Below are positions 8,565 to 16,246 of a stretch of DNA of 64,000 bases, piece by piece. The notes below the pieces were generated by a model. It was not told the DNA's origin. It did not search any database and saw only the letters and a list, made by a program, of their open reading frames with translations. Positions within the stretch are counted from its first letter, which is position 1. Every line of letters begins with the position of its first letter. Where the stretch lies: assembly GCA_035249985.1 (NCBI GenBank), contig DATFFP010000004.1:1-64000 (forward strand). Direction: 5' to 3'. The position numbers were made by a program, and so were the translations under genes. The stretch comes from JAICNG01 sp035249985. Lineage in GTDB: Bacteria > Gemmatimonadota > Gemmatimonadetes > Gemmatimonadales > Gemmatimonadaceae.

Positions 8565-9122
8565 CTACAGCTCCTCGTCGCGGTGGTGGTGCTGCGCGAC
8601 CTCGAGCGCGGCGACGCTCCGTGTCAGCGACTTGTCGCCGGCGCGCTGCTTCTCCCACTTCTTGAGCGCCGCGCGCCGCTTGAGAAGGCCGAGGTAGTCG
8701 ATGAAGAGCTTGCCGTGCAGGTGATCGATCTCGTGCTGAATGCAGCGCGCGAGCAGCTCGGTGGCGTCGATCTCGATCGGCTTCCCCTCGCGATCCTGTG
8801 CCTTGACGACTACGCGCATCGCGCGCTCGACATCGGCATAGATGTCGGGAATCGACAGGCAGCCCTCTTCGCCCTTCTGGGTTCCCTCGCGCATCACGAT
8901 CTCGGGATTGACGATGACGTGACGAGCGCCCTCGACGTCAACGACGGCGACACGCTCGGTGCGCCCCACCTGCGGCGCGGCCAGCCCGATGCCCTTCGCG
9001 GCGTACATCGTCTCGAACATGTCGTCCACGAGCTTCTGAAAGTCCGGCCCGACATCGGTGACGGGACGCGTCTCCTCCCGCAGGATCGGAGCGCCCAGGA
9101 CGTAGATGTCGAGCAGGCTCAC
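8565..9122 (-). CDS. def: Peptide deformylase
   Basis: Metalloenzyme removing the formyl group from nascent N-termini. 185 aa. All three family motifs are present: GIGLAAPQVG, EEGCLSIP (metal Cys) and QHEIDHLHGKLF (two metal His, catalytic Glu). The C-terminal tail after LIDYL is longer than in the minimal enzyme and ends in a His/Glu-rich stretch (QHHHRDEEL). The start is GTG at 9122, overlapping the yajC stop (GTGA). Confidence 0.96.
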   Translation of the reverse strand: MSLLDIYVLGAPILREETRPVTDVGPDFQKLVDDMFETMYAAKGIGLAAPQVGRTERVAVVDVEGARHVIVNPEIVMREGTQKGEEGCLSIPDIYADVERAMRVVVKAQDREGKPIEIDATELLARCIQHEIDHLHGKLFIDYLGLLKRRAALKKWEKQRAGDKSLTRSVAALEVAQHHHRDEEL

Positions 9123-9484
9123 GTCGCGGTGGGTTCCGTCTTCGGCGCGACGACGCGCGCGATGCGCCCGCGCTCGATGACGATGCGCGACTCGCCGGTC
9201 TTGATCGTGATGCGGTCGTCCATGGCCTTCACCGGCTGACCTTCCTTCATTGCTTCCTTGATGTGAATCACCTCGCCGACGATGCCGCCGGCGGTCACGA
9301 CCTCATCGCCCTTCTTGAGGTTCTTGAGAAGCTCGTCGTGCTTCGCGCGCTCCCGTTGCTGCGGGCGAAACCAGATGAAGTAGAAGATGCCGAACACGAG
9401 AATCCACGGCAGCAGGAGGCCGATGGGGTTCGCGCCTCCTTCCTGCGGACCTGCCATGAGCAGGATCGCGAGCATTGCGGTCAT
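9119..9484 (-). CDS. yajC: Sec translocon accessory subunit YajC
   Basis: About 121 aa small membrane protein that associates with SecDF in protein translocation. An N-terminal transmembrane helix (IGLLLPWILVFGIFYFIWF) is followed by RPQQRERAKHDELL and the cytoplasmic KKGDEVVTAGGIVGEV motif typical of YajC. The start is ATG at 9484, overlapping the tgt stop (ATGA). tgt-yajC is one of the most conserved gene neighbourhoods in bacteria; secD and secF, often next in line, are not found here. The C-terminus is longer than usual (APKTEPTAT). Confidence 0.95.
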   Translation of the reverse strand: MTAMLAILLMAGPQEGGANPIGLLLPWILVFGIFYFIWFRPQQRERAKHDELLKNLKKGDEVVTAGGIVGEVIHIKEAMKEGQPVKAMDDRITIKTGESRIVIERGRIARVVAPKTEPTAT

Positions 9485-10635
9485 GAGACGGGGGCCGGTC
9501 GTGAGTGATAGCGCTGAAGCCAGTCGCGGCTCCACGCCTGAAAGTCTCCCTCGAGGATCGCACGCCGCGCTCGGCGCATGATCGCGGTCAGGAAATGTAC
9601 ATTATGCAGCGACAGGAGACGCAGCCCAAGCACCTCGTCGCTGGCAAAAAGGTGGCGGATGTAGGCCCGCGAGAAGCGAGTGCACGTCGAGCACTCGCAC
9701 GCCTCGTCGAGTGGACGAGGGTCCGAGCGCAGCTCGGCCCGCCTGACGTTGAGCTTCCCATCGGTGGTGAAAGCGGTGCCCTGGCGCCCGTTCCGCGTGG
9801 GCGCGACGCAGTCGAAGAGGTCGACGCCGCGCGCGACGCCCTCGATGAGGTCTTCTGGAAAGCCCACGCCCATGAGGTAGCGCGGCCGGTCCTTGGGCAG
9901 CTCCTCATGTAAGACCTCGACCATGGCATACATCTGGGGCTTGGGCTCGCCGACGGAGAGTCCGCCGATGGCGTAGCCGTCAAAGGACCGCATGCCTCGT
10001 ATCGCCTGGGCTGCGTTGCGCCGGAGGTCAGCGTGAATCCCGCCTTGCACGATCGGGAACAGGGCCTGGGAACCCCTCGTTCCTTGTTCCTCGTTCGCCT
10101 CGAACGCCACCACGCATCTCTCCAGCCACCTCACACTCCGCTCACTCGCTTCGCTCGCGAGCACAGCATCCGTCTGGCCGGGAACCACGTGGTCGAGCTG
10201 CATGATGACGTCGGCGCCGAGCGCGCGCTGGATGGCGATGACGCTCTCGGGGGAGAAGAAGCGGCGCGAGCCGTCGACGTGACTGCGGAACTCGACGCCC
10301 TCCTCGGTCACCGTGCGCAGCGTCTCCAGGGAAAACACCTGGAAGCCGCCCGAATCGGTGAGAATGGGGCCGTCCCACTGCATGAACCGATGCAGCCCGC
10401 CCATCTGGCGGACGATCTCCTCGCCTGGGCGAAGGTGCAGGTGATAGGTGTTGGCGAGGATCATCTGCATCTTCGCCTCGCGCAGCTCACGTGGGTCGAG
10501 TGTCTTCACCGTCGCCTGCGTGCCCACCGCCATGAACGTCGGCGTCTCGACGGCGCCATGGGGCGTCACGAAAACGCCGGCGCGGGCGGCGCCGGCGGTC
10601 CCATCGATCGTGAACGCAAAGCCCCGTTCGCTCAT
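9481..10635 (-). CDS. tgt: tRNA-guanine transglycosylase
   Basis: Exchanges G34 of GUN-anticodon tRNAs for preQ1 in queuosine synthesis. About 384 aa. Visible motifs: TPTFMAVGTQATVK, LTDSGGFQVFSL (catalytic Asp region), VQGGIHADLR, GGLSVGEP, DCVAPTRNGRQGTAF and the zinc site CECSTC with a downstream His. The start is ATG at 10635, overlapping the preceding lipoprotein gene (ATGA). Odd: between RWLERCVVAFEA and QALFPIVQGG there is an extra stretch, NEEQGTRGS, about five residues longer than in the E. coli enzyme as I recall it. It is encoded by a heptamer-type repeat (see 10054-10097). Confidence 0.95.
   Translation of the reverse strand: MSERGFAFTIDGTAGAARAGVFVTPHGAVETPTFMAVGTQATVKTLDPRELREAKMQMILANTYHLHLRPGEEIVRQMGGLHRFMQWDGPILTDSGGFQVFSLETLRTVTEEGVEFRSHVDGSRRFFSPESVIAIQRALGADVIMQLDHVVPGQTDAVLASEASERSVRWLERCVVAFEANEEQGTRGSQALFPIVQGGIHADLRRNAAQAIRGMRSFDGYAIGGLSVGEPKPQMYAMVEVLHEELPKDRPRYLMGVGFPEDLIEGVARGVDLFDCVAPTRNGRQGTAFTTDGKLNVRRAELRSDPRPLDEACECSTCTRFSRAYIRHLFASDEVLGLRLLSLHNVHFLTAIMRRARRAILEGDFQAWSRDWLQRYHSRPAPVS
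10054..10097. repeat. GGAACAA-type heptamer repeat inside tgt
   Basis: On the plus strand GGGAACAGGGCCTGGGAACC is followed by CGTTCCTTGTTCCTCGTTC, so units near GAACAAG appear in both orientations. This resembles the intergenic hairpin arrays elsewhere in the window but lies within the reading frame of tgt, where it codes NEEQGTRGSQ on the minus strand. The reading frame is intact. Confidence 0.6.
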
Positions 10636-11054
10636 CCGGGATAGTCGACGCCCTCGACCGTGATCGTGCCCGCCGTCGGCGAGCATGAGTATCCGAGCCT
10701 GAGCGTGCCGGGGATCGTCTCACTTCCGGCATTGGCGGGCGGATCGACCTTGAGCTGCGCCGCGAGACCCCCGAAGATCTCGTCCATGCGCTCGTCGCCG
10801 GAGCTGTGCGAGATCGACGCGCGCCGTACCGCGCCATCGGCGGCGACGTCGACGCGAATGTGTGCCACGCCGGTCACGGCCTGCCTAACGCCCAGCAGCC
10901 GCGGGCACTCGGCGCGAACGATGTTGTGTCCGCGGTCGCGCATGAGGTCGGTCGTCAGGCGCGGCTGGTCCTCCGAGGGCAGGTAGTATTGCTGCGTGGT
11001 CGTGCAGCCGGCGACCACGAGCGCGAGACTACAGGACCACCATCGCATCGCCAT
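10632..11054 (-). CDS. Small lipoprotein with TonB-C-like domain
   Basis: About 140 aa. A short signal peptide ends in a lipobox (LALVVAGC), so the mature protein is probably lipid-anchored after Lgt processing. The central part, VAHIRVDVAADGAVRRASIS, looks like the beta-strand core of TonB C-terminal/energy-transducer-like domains, and two cysteines (ECPRLLG, GYSCSP) could form a disulfide. No known family can be named with certainty. The start is uncertain: ATG at 11054 or 11048, both inside the end of queA (overlap about 20-26 nt). The stop overlaps tgt by 4 nt, so it is translated within the queA-tgt operon, although it has no obvious link to queuosine. Confidence 0.7.
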   Translation of the reverse strand: MAMRWWSCSLALVVAGCTTTQQYYLPSEDQPRLTTDLMRDRGHNIVRAECPRLLGVRQAVTGVAHIRVDVAADGAVRRASISHSSGDERMDEIFGGLAAQLKVDPPANAGSETIPGTLRLGYSCSPTAGTITVEGVDYPG

Positions 11055-12084
11055 ACGAGTAGAAGCGGTACCCCTCATCGACTGCCTCCCGGTAGGCCCG
11101 CATCGTCAGCTCGTATCCCGCGAACGCGGCGACGAGCATCACGAGGGTGGAGCGGGGAAGATGGAAATTCGTGATCAGTTTGTCCACGGCGCGAAAGCGA
11201 TAGGGCGGACGAATGAACAGGCGTGTTTCTCCCGCTTGCTCGGTAAAGGTTCCGTCATCACGCACCACGGTCTCGAGTGTGCGCGCACACGTCGTGCCGA
11301 CGGCCCAGATCGCCCCGCCCGACCGGCGCACATCATTCAGCGACGCTGCCGTTTCCGCGGAAATGGTGAACCGCTCCTCGTGCATGACGTGCTGTGCGGG
11401 ATCCTCGACCTCGACCGGCTTGAAGGTGCCGGCGCCGACGTGGAGCACGACGTCGGCGCGTCGCACGCCTCGCGCCTCGATCGCGGCGAGGAGCTCCGGG
11501 GTGAAGTGAAGCCCCGCGGTGGGGGCGGCGACCGATCCAGACTCCGTCGCGTACACGGTCTGGTAGCGATCGACGTCCGCTGCGACATCGGGCCGAGCGA
11601 TGTACGGCGGAAGTGGAACGTGGCCGTGCCGCTCAATGGCGTCCATGACCGGGCCATCGGTCACGGGTCGCACGATCCGTGTGCGACGGTCGGTTATCTC
11701 GAGGATCTCGACGTCGAAGCCCGGCGCGATGTTGACCGTCCGACCCGGTCGGAGCTTTCCGCCCGGGCTGACCATGGCTTCCCACCTTCCATCGCCGATC
11801 TCGCGAAGGAGCAAGATCTCGGCATCGGCCCCCGACGCCCGGCGGCCGAGCAGTCGGGCGCGGAAGACTCTCGTCGTGTTGAGGACGAGCGCGTCACCAG
11901 GAGCAATCAGGTCAACGAGATCACGAAATCGTCCGTGCTCGACTTCGCCCGAGTCGCGCCGCACGACGAGCATGCGGCTATCGTCGCGTCTGGCGAGCGG
12001 CTGTTGCGCGATGCGATCGGCGGGGAGCGCAAAGTCGTAATCGCTCGTGCGGGTGCCGCGCACATCGGCCGAGGGGGCCGGCAT
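11029..12084 (-). CDS. queA: SAM:tRNA ribosyltransferase-isomerase QueA
   Basis: Adds the epoxycyclopentandiol moiety from SAM to preQ1 in tRNA, the step after Tgt in queuosine biosynthesis. 351 aa. Recognisable stretches are SDYDFALPADRIAQQP, RDDSRMLV, DALVLNTTRVFRARL, VAAPTAGLHFTPELL, HVGAGTFKPV and the C-terminal INTFHLPRSTL-like FHLPRSTLVMLVAAF. ATG at 12084 is preceded in frame by a GTG at 12087; either could be used. No ribosome site stands out. Two genes downstream lies tgt, so the two queuosine enzymes are in one operon. A repeat element precedes it. Confidence 0.95.
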   Translation of the reverse strand: MPAPSADVRGTRTSDYDFALPADRIAQQPLARRDDSRMLVVRRDSGEVEHGRFRDLVDLIAPGDALVLNTTRVFRARLLGRRASGADAEILLLREIGDGRWEAMVSPGGKLRPGRTVNIAPGFDVEILEITDRRTRIVRPVTDGPVMDAIERHGHVPLPPYIARPDVAADVDRYQTVYATESGSVAAPTAGLHFTPELLAAIEARGVRRADVVLHVGAGTFKPVEVEDPAQHVMHEERFTISAETAASLNDVRRSGGAIWAVGTTCARTLETVVRDDGTFTEQAGETRLFIRPPYRFRAVDKLITNFHLPRSTLVMLVAAFAGYELTMRAYREAVDEGYRFYSYGDAMVVL

Positions 12085-12096
12085 CACGACTCAGGA

Positions 12097-12268
12097 GCAG
12101 TCGAAACGGATGACACGGATCAACGGAAGATGCCAGGATTGCTCCATGCGGTGCCAACTCTCGGTGCGCAGCACAAAAAACAGCAGTGCTTGTTGACGTT
12201 GCTGAAAGCTAGGTGCACGGGAGCAGATCCTGCCTCTTCCGTCGATCCGTGTCATCCGTTTTCGACTG
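12097..12268. repeat. 172-bp inverted-repeat element (ACGGATGACACGGATC)
   Basis: The left arm begins GCAGTCGAAACGGATGACAC (12097) and continues ACGGATCAACGGAAGATGCC. The right arm is its reverse complement, ending GTGTCATCCGTTTTCGACTG near 12267. The roughly 40-bp arms differ at only about four positions. The centre of about 90 bp is AT-richer and has no gene. It lies upstream of queA, between it and the gene remnant at 12299-12469. No transposase is present; it looks like a non-autonomous or structural repeat. Confidence 0.75.
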
Positions 12269-12298
12269 CCGCCGCGCCGCGATGCCAGCCGCTCGACG

Positions 12299-12469
12299 CT
12301 AATCGACGATGATGAGGCTGCTCGAGCGGGCGACGTGCCGCTTCGCCAGCAAGTCCTTCACTTCGACCGTCACCGTGTACGTGCCGCGCTCGAGCCCACT
12401 GGCATCGACGGTAAGATGACGAGAATCGGGCGTCGCATGCCCGATCGTTCGGAGCCGGGCGTCGCGATG
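12299..12469 (-). pseudogene. C-terminal remnant of a lost coding gene
   Basis: Between ruvB and queA an open stretch of 56 codons without any ATG reads ...RTIGHATPDSRHLTVDASG, then LERGTYTVTVEVKDLLAKR, and ends SSLIIVD. The pattern (LTVDASGLxxGTYTVTVEVKD) looks like the final beta-sandwich strands of a larger secreted protein, similar to those ending GWxTD-type proteins. An in-frame TGA bounds it upstream and no start codon or ribosome site is present, so it is most likely the leftover 3' end of a deleted gene. Confidence 0.45.
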
Positions 12470-12497
12470 TCAAGCACGCCGCCGGCCCCTCACACAA

Positions 12498-13517
12498 TCA
12501 GAACAGCGTCGGCTGCGATGTTGGAGGCGTGTAGCCGAAGTGGCGATAGGCCTGCGGCGTCGCGACGCGCCCCCGCGGCGTGCGCTGCAGAAAGCCGTTC
12601 TGGACGAGGAAGGGCTCGTAGACCTCCTCGATCGTGCTCGCGTCCTCTCCCACCGCGGCGCCGATCGTCGAGATCCCGACCGGGCCACCATCGAATTTCT
12701 CGATGATCGTCTTGAGGACACGTGCATCCATGTCGTCGAGCCCGAACTCGTCGACGTCGAGCATTACCAGCGCGCTCGCGGCGACCTCGCGCGTGATGCG
12801 TCCATCGGCCTTCACCTGCGCAAAATCTCGAACGCGGCGGAGGAGCCGGTTCGCCACGCGCGGGGTGCCGCGCGAGCGACGGGCGATCTCGGTTGCTCCC
12901 TGTGCCTCGACGTCCACGTGCATGACTTCGGCGGAGCGCCGCACGATGTGCTCGAGATCGTCGGCCGGATAGTAGTTGAGCCGCTCGATGATGCCGAATC
13001 GTGCGCGCATCGGTGGCGTCAGCATGCCGAAGCGAGTCGTCGCGCCGATGAGCGTGAAGCGCTCGATCGGCATGGTGATCGTCTGCGCCTTGGGCCCCTC
13101 GGAGAGACGAATGTCGATCTTGTAGTCCTCCATCGCCGGATAGAGAAACTCCTCGATGATCGGCCGGAGCCGATGGATCTCGTCAATGAAGAGGATGTCC
13201 CCTTCGCGCAGGTTGGTGAGCGTGCCGACGAGATCGCCGGGCTTCTCGAGCGCGGGCCCGGACGTCGTTCGGATGTTGACCCCCATCTCCCGCGCGATGA
13301 GCTCGGCCAGCGTCGTCTTGCCGAGCCCGGGCGGCCCATAGAACAGCGCATGATCGAGCGGCTCGCGTCTCGCGATCGCCGCGTCGATGTAAATGCGCAA
13401 GGCATCCTTGACCTTCTGTTGCCCGATGAACTCGGCCAGCCGCTGCGGCCGGAGCGACAGCTCGACGACCGATTCCTCGGCAATGACTTCCGGGGTGGTG
13501 ATTTCGGCTCTGGACAT
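12498..13517 (-). CDS. ruvB: Holliday junction branch-migration ATPase RuvB
   Basis: Hexameric AAA+ motor of the RuvABC resolvasome. About 339 aa. Order of motifs: SLRPQRLAEFIGQQKVKDAL, Walker A GPPGLGKTT, Walker B LFIDEIHRL, sensor IGATTRFGMLTPPMRARFG, then a winged-helix C-terminal domain ending QRTPRGRVATPQAYRHFGY. ATG at 13517 is chosen; a TTG at 13526 is in frame. Unlike many genomes, ruvB is 10 kb away from ruvC-ruvA (23.9-25.1 kb), all on the same strand. Confidence 0.97.
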   Translation of the reverse strand: MSRAEITTPEVIAEESVVELSLRPQRLAEFIGQQKVKDALRIYIDAAIARREPLDHALFYGPPGLGKTTLAELIAREMGVNIRTTSGPALEKPGDLVGTLTNLREGDILFIDEIHRLRPIIEEFLYPAMEDYKIDIRLSEGPKAQTITMPIERFTLIGATTRFGMLTPPMRARFGIIERLNYYPADDLEHIVRRSAEVMHVDVEAQGATEIARRSRGTPRVANRLLRRVRDFAQVKADGRITREVAASALVMLDVDEFGLDDMDARVLKTIIEKFDGGPVGISTIGAAVGEDASTIEEVYEPFLVQNGFLQRTPRGRVATPQAYRHFGYTPPTSQPTLF

Positions 13518-13529
13518 TGGAGTCAACGG

Positions 13530-13567
13530 GCGCTGGAAAAGCGCTGGAGCAGCGCTGGGGGCGCTGG
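13530..13567. repeat. Four spaced GCGCTGG repeats
   Basis: GCGCTGG occurs at 13530, 13541, 13552 and 13561 with AAAA, AGCA and GG between copies. This is a direct array only, without an inverted partner. It lies in the leader immediately upstream of ruvB, so it could affect ruvB expression. Confidence 0.6.
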
Positions 13568-13698
13568 ATACAGCGACGCTCTTACATGGATGGCCGAAGA
13601 TATACCGAACTGCGCGTGCTGGAGCAATGTCCTTACTGCGGAGCCAACCTACACCACGCGATCGCTCTGGTCACGGGGCCGCGACAGGTCGGGCGAGT

Positions 13699-16128
13699 CT
13701 ACCAGCCGAGCACGAGCGCGATCGCGACCTGGGTGTGGTGCTGCACCGGGCCCGATCTCGTGCCCTCGGTGCGGTCATCCAGCCGGTGCTGTGCAGTGGT
13801 CAGCTCGGCGCGAAGACCGTATCCAACGCGACGCAGGAAATAGTGCCCGTGAGCGGTGAAGATCTCCATGCTGACGCCGCCGTACATCGCGTTCGGGATC
13901 CAGCGCTTCGAGGGCAGCACCGACGGTAAACGCCCTCCCTTGTGCCCCCCGTCGGCGATGAGCTCCTCGTCGATCCGCACTCCGCGAACCGTATACTGGG
14001 ACCATCCGGCGCCGACGCGCGCGGACAGGTTCAGCCGCTCCCGGAAGGCCCGAACCGCAACCCAGCGCAGTCCTCCGGTGAACTCGCGAAGCGCGAGCTC
14101 CCCGTGCACGGTCGCGCTGGCCGATCCGTCTCCCGGTTCAATGTGGTAACCAACCTCGCTGATGCTCCAGCTCAGCGTGTTCTCGACCGAAAGGCGGTCC
14201 GCAAAGAAGAGGTTGAACGCGATGCGCGGTCCATCGACGGCGGTGCCCCACTCGTCCCGCAGCGCACCGCCGCGAAGACGGGAAGCGATCGCGGGATGCT
14301 CGTCATGTGGCAGCAGCGGCGCGAATCGGTGCGCCCGCGACTGGCGGAACGCGCCGAGGCTCGCATCGGTGAAGCGTGACGGCAGCCGTCCGGGGGTGAT
14401 CGTCTTGGACGGGGGCTTGTTCACCACATGCAAGGCGCCGGTGAGCCACGGGGCGAGTTGCGTCACCGCGACATTGCCACCGGGCGTCAGGCCGAAGATG
14501 GCGAGCGGCAGGTTGAGGATGCCCCATCCACTCATAAGGTTCGACCACGGGGTCGTGGGCGAGGTCGGCGTGTGCAGCACGGTCGGCTCGAAGACGTGGT
14601 ACTCCTCCGTCTCGCCCCGCCGATTCCATGCGTTATTGAAGGTGGGTCCGAAGGGTCCGAGGTTGCCCATGTTCGTGTGCGCCAGACTTCCTGCTCCAGG
14701 CGACGCAACCGCGGGAAAGCCCCACCGAATCGGCAGAACGACCCAGCTCCATCGGCGTCTCACGCCGGCATCGGCGAGCACGAGCGAGTCGAGTCGCTCC
14801 CAATCAGGGACAATCGTTATCTGCGACGCTCCAAACGTGATGAACGAGTCGTCGGCGATCAGCTCGCGCCACGGCGTCGCGGCTGTTGCATCGGAGCGGA
14901 TGCGCGGGACCACCGGGCCTCGTACTTTTTCGGTCATTCCGAGCGGGCCGATGGTGAGCCACACACCTGGAAAGGGATAGGTGGCGTCAGAATTCCGATT
15001 GTAGGATCGATGAAAGCGCGGGAAGAACCGGAGCAGCTCGTCGGGCCCGAGGTTGTTGCCTCCGACGTATCCGATTGGGTGCGTGGCTAAGCGGCCGTGT
15101 GCGGAACTGACTCGCTTCTCGATCACTCCACGCACGTACTCTTCGTCCTCCCAAATATTCTCATGACGAGCGCGCCCATCGCTTGTGACCCTCGCCTCCA
15201 GAGCGCCGAGGTAATCGAGCGTCATCACGTTGTGATGGAAGTAGTAGTCGACCTCCCGGATGATGAGTGAATCGAGCAGGCCGTGACTGGCCGGATCCAG
15301 GATTCGCGCCACGTCGCCTTCGGTGGGAAGTCCGCGCGTGGTACGCTCGGCGGAGGACTCCATCGCGCGGGCGCGCGTCGTGACGCAGACAGTCATGTGC
15401 TCCCAGTCGCCCTCGTGATTGTTGGCGCTGTCGTTGAAGGGGTAGTAGAACCAGTATTGAATCTCGAAGTGAATGCGTGAAGGACCCTCGGCGGCCGGGG
15501 CGTCGTCGAGGAAAACGTGTGCGAAGACGTGAGCTGGTGCACTGGCGCCCTCGTGTGCGCGGCGCCACGACCGTTCGTCATCGCCCGCCAGATCGACGAA
15601 CACGATGGTATCGACACGGCCCCCGGCGGGGATGATCCTCGAGTGGGAGCGACGCGGATGCAACGCGTCCACCAGTGCGCGAAGCTTGTCATCGTCGATG
15701 GCTTCAGCAACGATCGCTTCGTCGTCGTGAGTTCTCTCGCTCGACGCAGCACCTACGCGGTCAATGCCGATCGAGTCGGAGGAGATGCGCCTCCCACCAC
15801 GCCACGCGTCCACGTGCAGGTAACGCGGGCTCGGCACGAGATCGAGGAAATGTCGTGGAATCGCGAAGTTGTTGCGCCGAAGGATCGGCGAAAAGCGCTC
15901 GATGATGGCCAGCAGGCGGCGCGCGCGGGTATCATCGATTCCGTCGACTGGACTTCGATCGACGTAGCCCGCCGCTCCGCGATTTCCGTAGAGATCGAGT
16001 CGTGCGCTCGCGTCCGTCTGCGCCACGATCGACGGCGGCGGCGGCAAGTGCCGGTGGTAGTCATCACGCGTGGGCTTCTGCGCGTCGGCGGTCGCCGCCC
16101 AGGTGATGGCAATCAGGAGGAGCCGCAT
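13699..16128 (-). CDS. Secreted Vps62-like / outer-membrane barrel protein
   Basis: 809 aa, no firm family. A signal peptide (MRLLLIAITWAATADA) directs export. The middle contains IHFEIQYWFYYPFNDSAN followed by NHEGDWEHMTV, a pattern I associate with Vps62/DUF946-type proteins. The last about 200 residues alternate hydrophobic and polar positions (RIAFNLFFADRLSVENTLSW, VAIALVLGW at the very end), as in an outer-membrane beta-barrel with a C-terminal aromatic residue. Likely surface-exposed or periplasmic; function unknown. Its transcription unit stands alone: 118 bp to the upstream aminotransferase gene, 181 bp to ruvB downstream. Confidence 0.7.
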   Translation of the reverse strand: MRLLLIAITWAATADAQKPTRDDYHRHLPPPPSIVAQTDASARLDLYGNRGAAGYVDRSPVDGIDDTRARRLLAIIERFSPILRRNNFAIPRHFLDLVPSPRYLHVDAWRGGRRISSDSIGIDRVGAASSERTHDDEAIVAEAIDDDKLRALVDALHPRRSHSRIIPAGGRVDTIVFVDLAGDDERSWRRAHEGASAPAHVFAHVFLDDAPAAEGPSRIHFEIQYWFYYPFNDSANNHEGDWEHMTVCVTTRARAMESSAERTTRGLPTEGDVARILDPASHGLLDSLIIREVDYYFHHNVMTLDYLGALEARVTSDGRARHENIWEDEEYVRGVIEKRVSSAHGRLATHPIGYVGGNNLGPDELLRFFPRFHRSYNRNSDATYPFPGVWLTIGPLGMTEKVRGPVVPRIRSDATAATPWRELIADDSFITFGASQITIVPDWERLDSLVLADAGVRRRWSWVVLPIRWGFPAVASPGAGSLAHTNMGNLGPFGPTFNNAWNRRGETEEYHVFEPTVLHTPTSPTTPWSNLMSGWGILNLPLAIFGLTPGGNVAVTQLAPWLTGALHVVNKPPSKTITPGRLPSRFTDASLGAFRQSRAHRFAPLLPHDEHPAIASRLRGGALRDEWGTAVDGPRIAFNLFFADRLSVENTLSWSISEVGYHIEPGDGSASATVHGELALREFTGGLRWVAVRAFRERLNLSARVGAGWSQYTVRGVRIDEELIADGGHKGGRLPSVLPSKRWIPNAMYGGVSMEIFTAHGHYFLRRVGYGLRAELTTAQHRLDDRTEGTRSGPVQHHTQVAIALVLGW

Positions 16129-16246
16129 GCGGAGGCTCCGTGCGTGTGGGGAGGCTCGATTCGTTAGGGCGGAGGGTGGTCACGAATCTCGTCCGTCCCA
16201 CCCTACGGCGCGCCGATCACGCTGTCAAGGCGACGTGGGGTCGTCG

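Noticed and set aside
12252..12497. 81-aa minus-strand open frame downstream of ruvB
   Set aside because: The frame is shifted against the beta-sandwich-like remnant at 12299-12469 and gives Arg/Gly-rich sequence without a motif.
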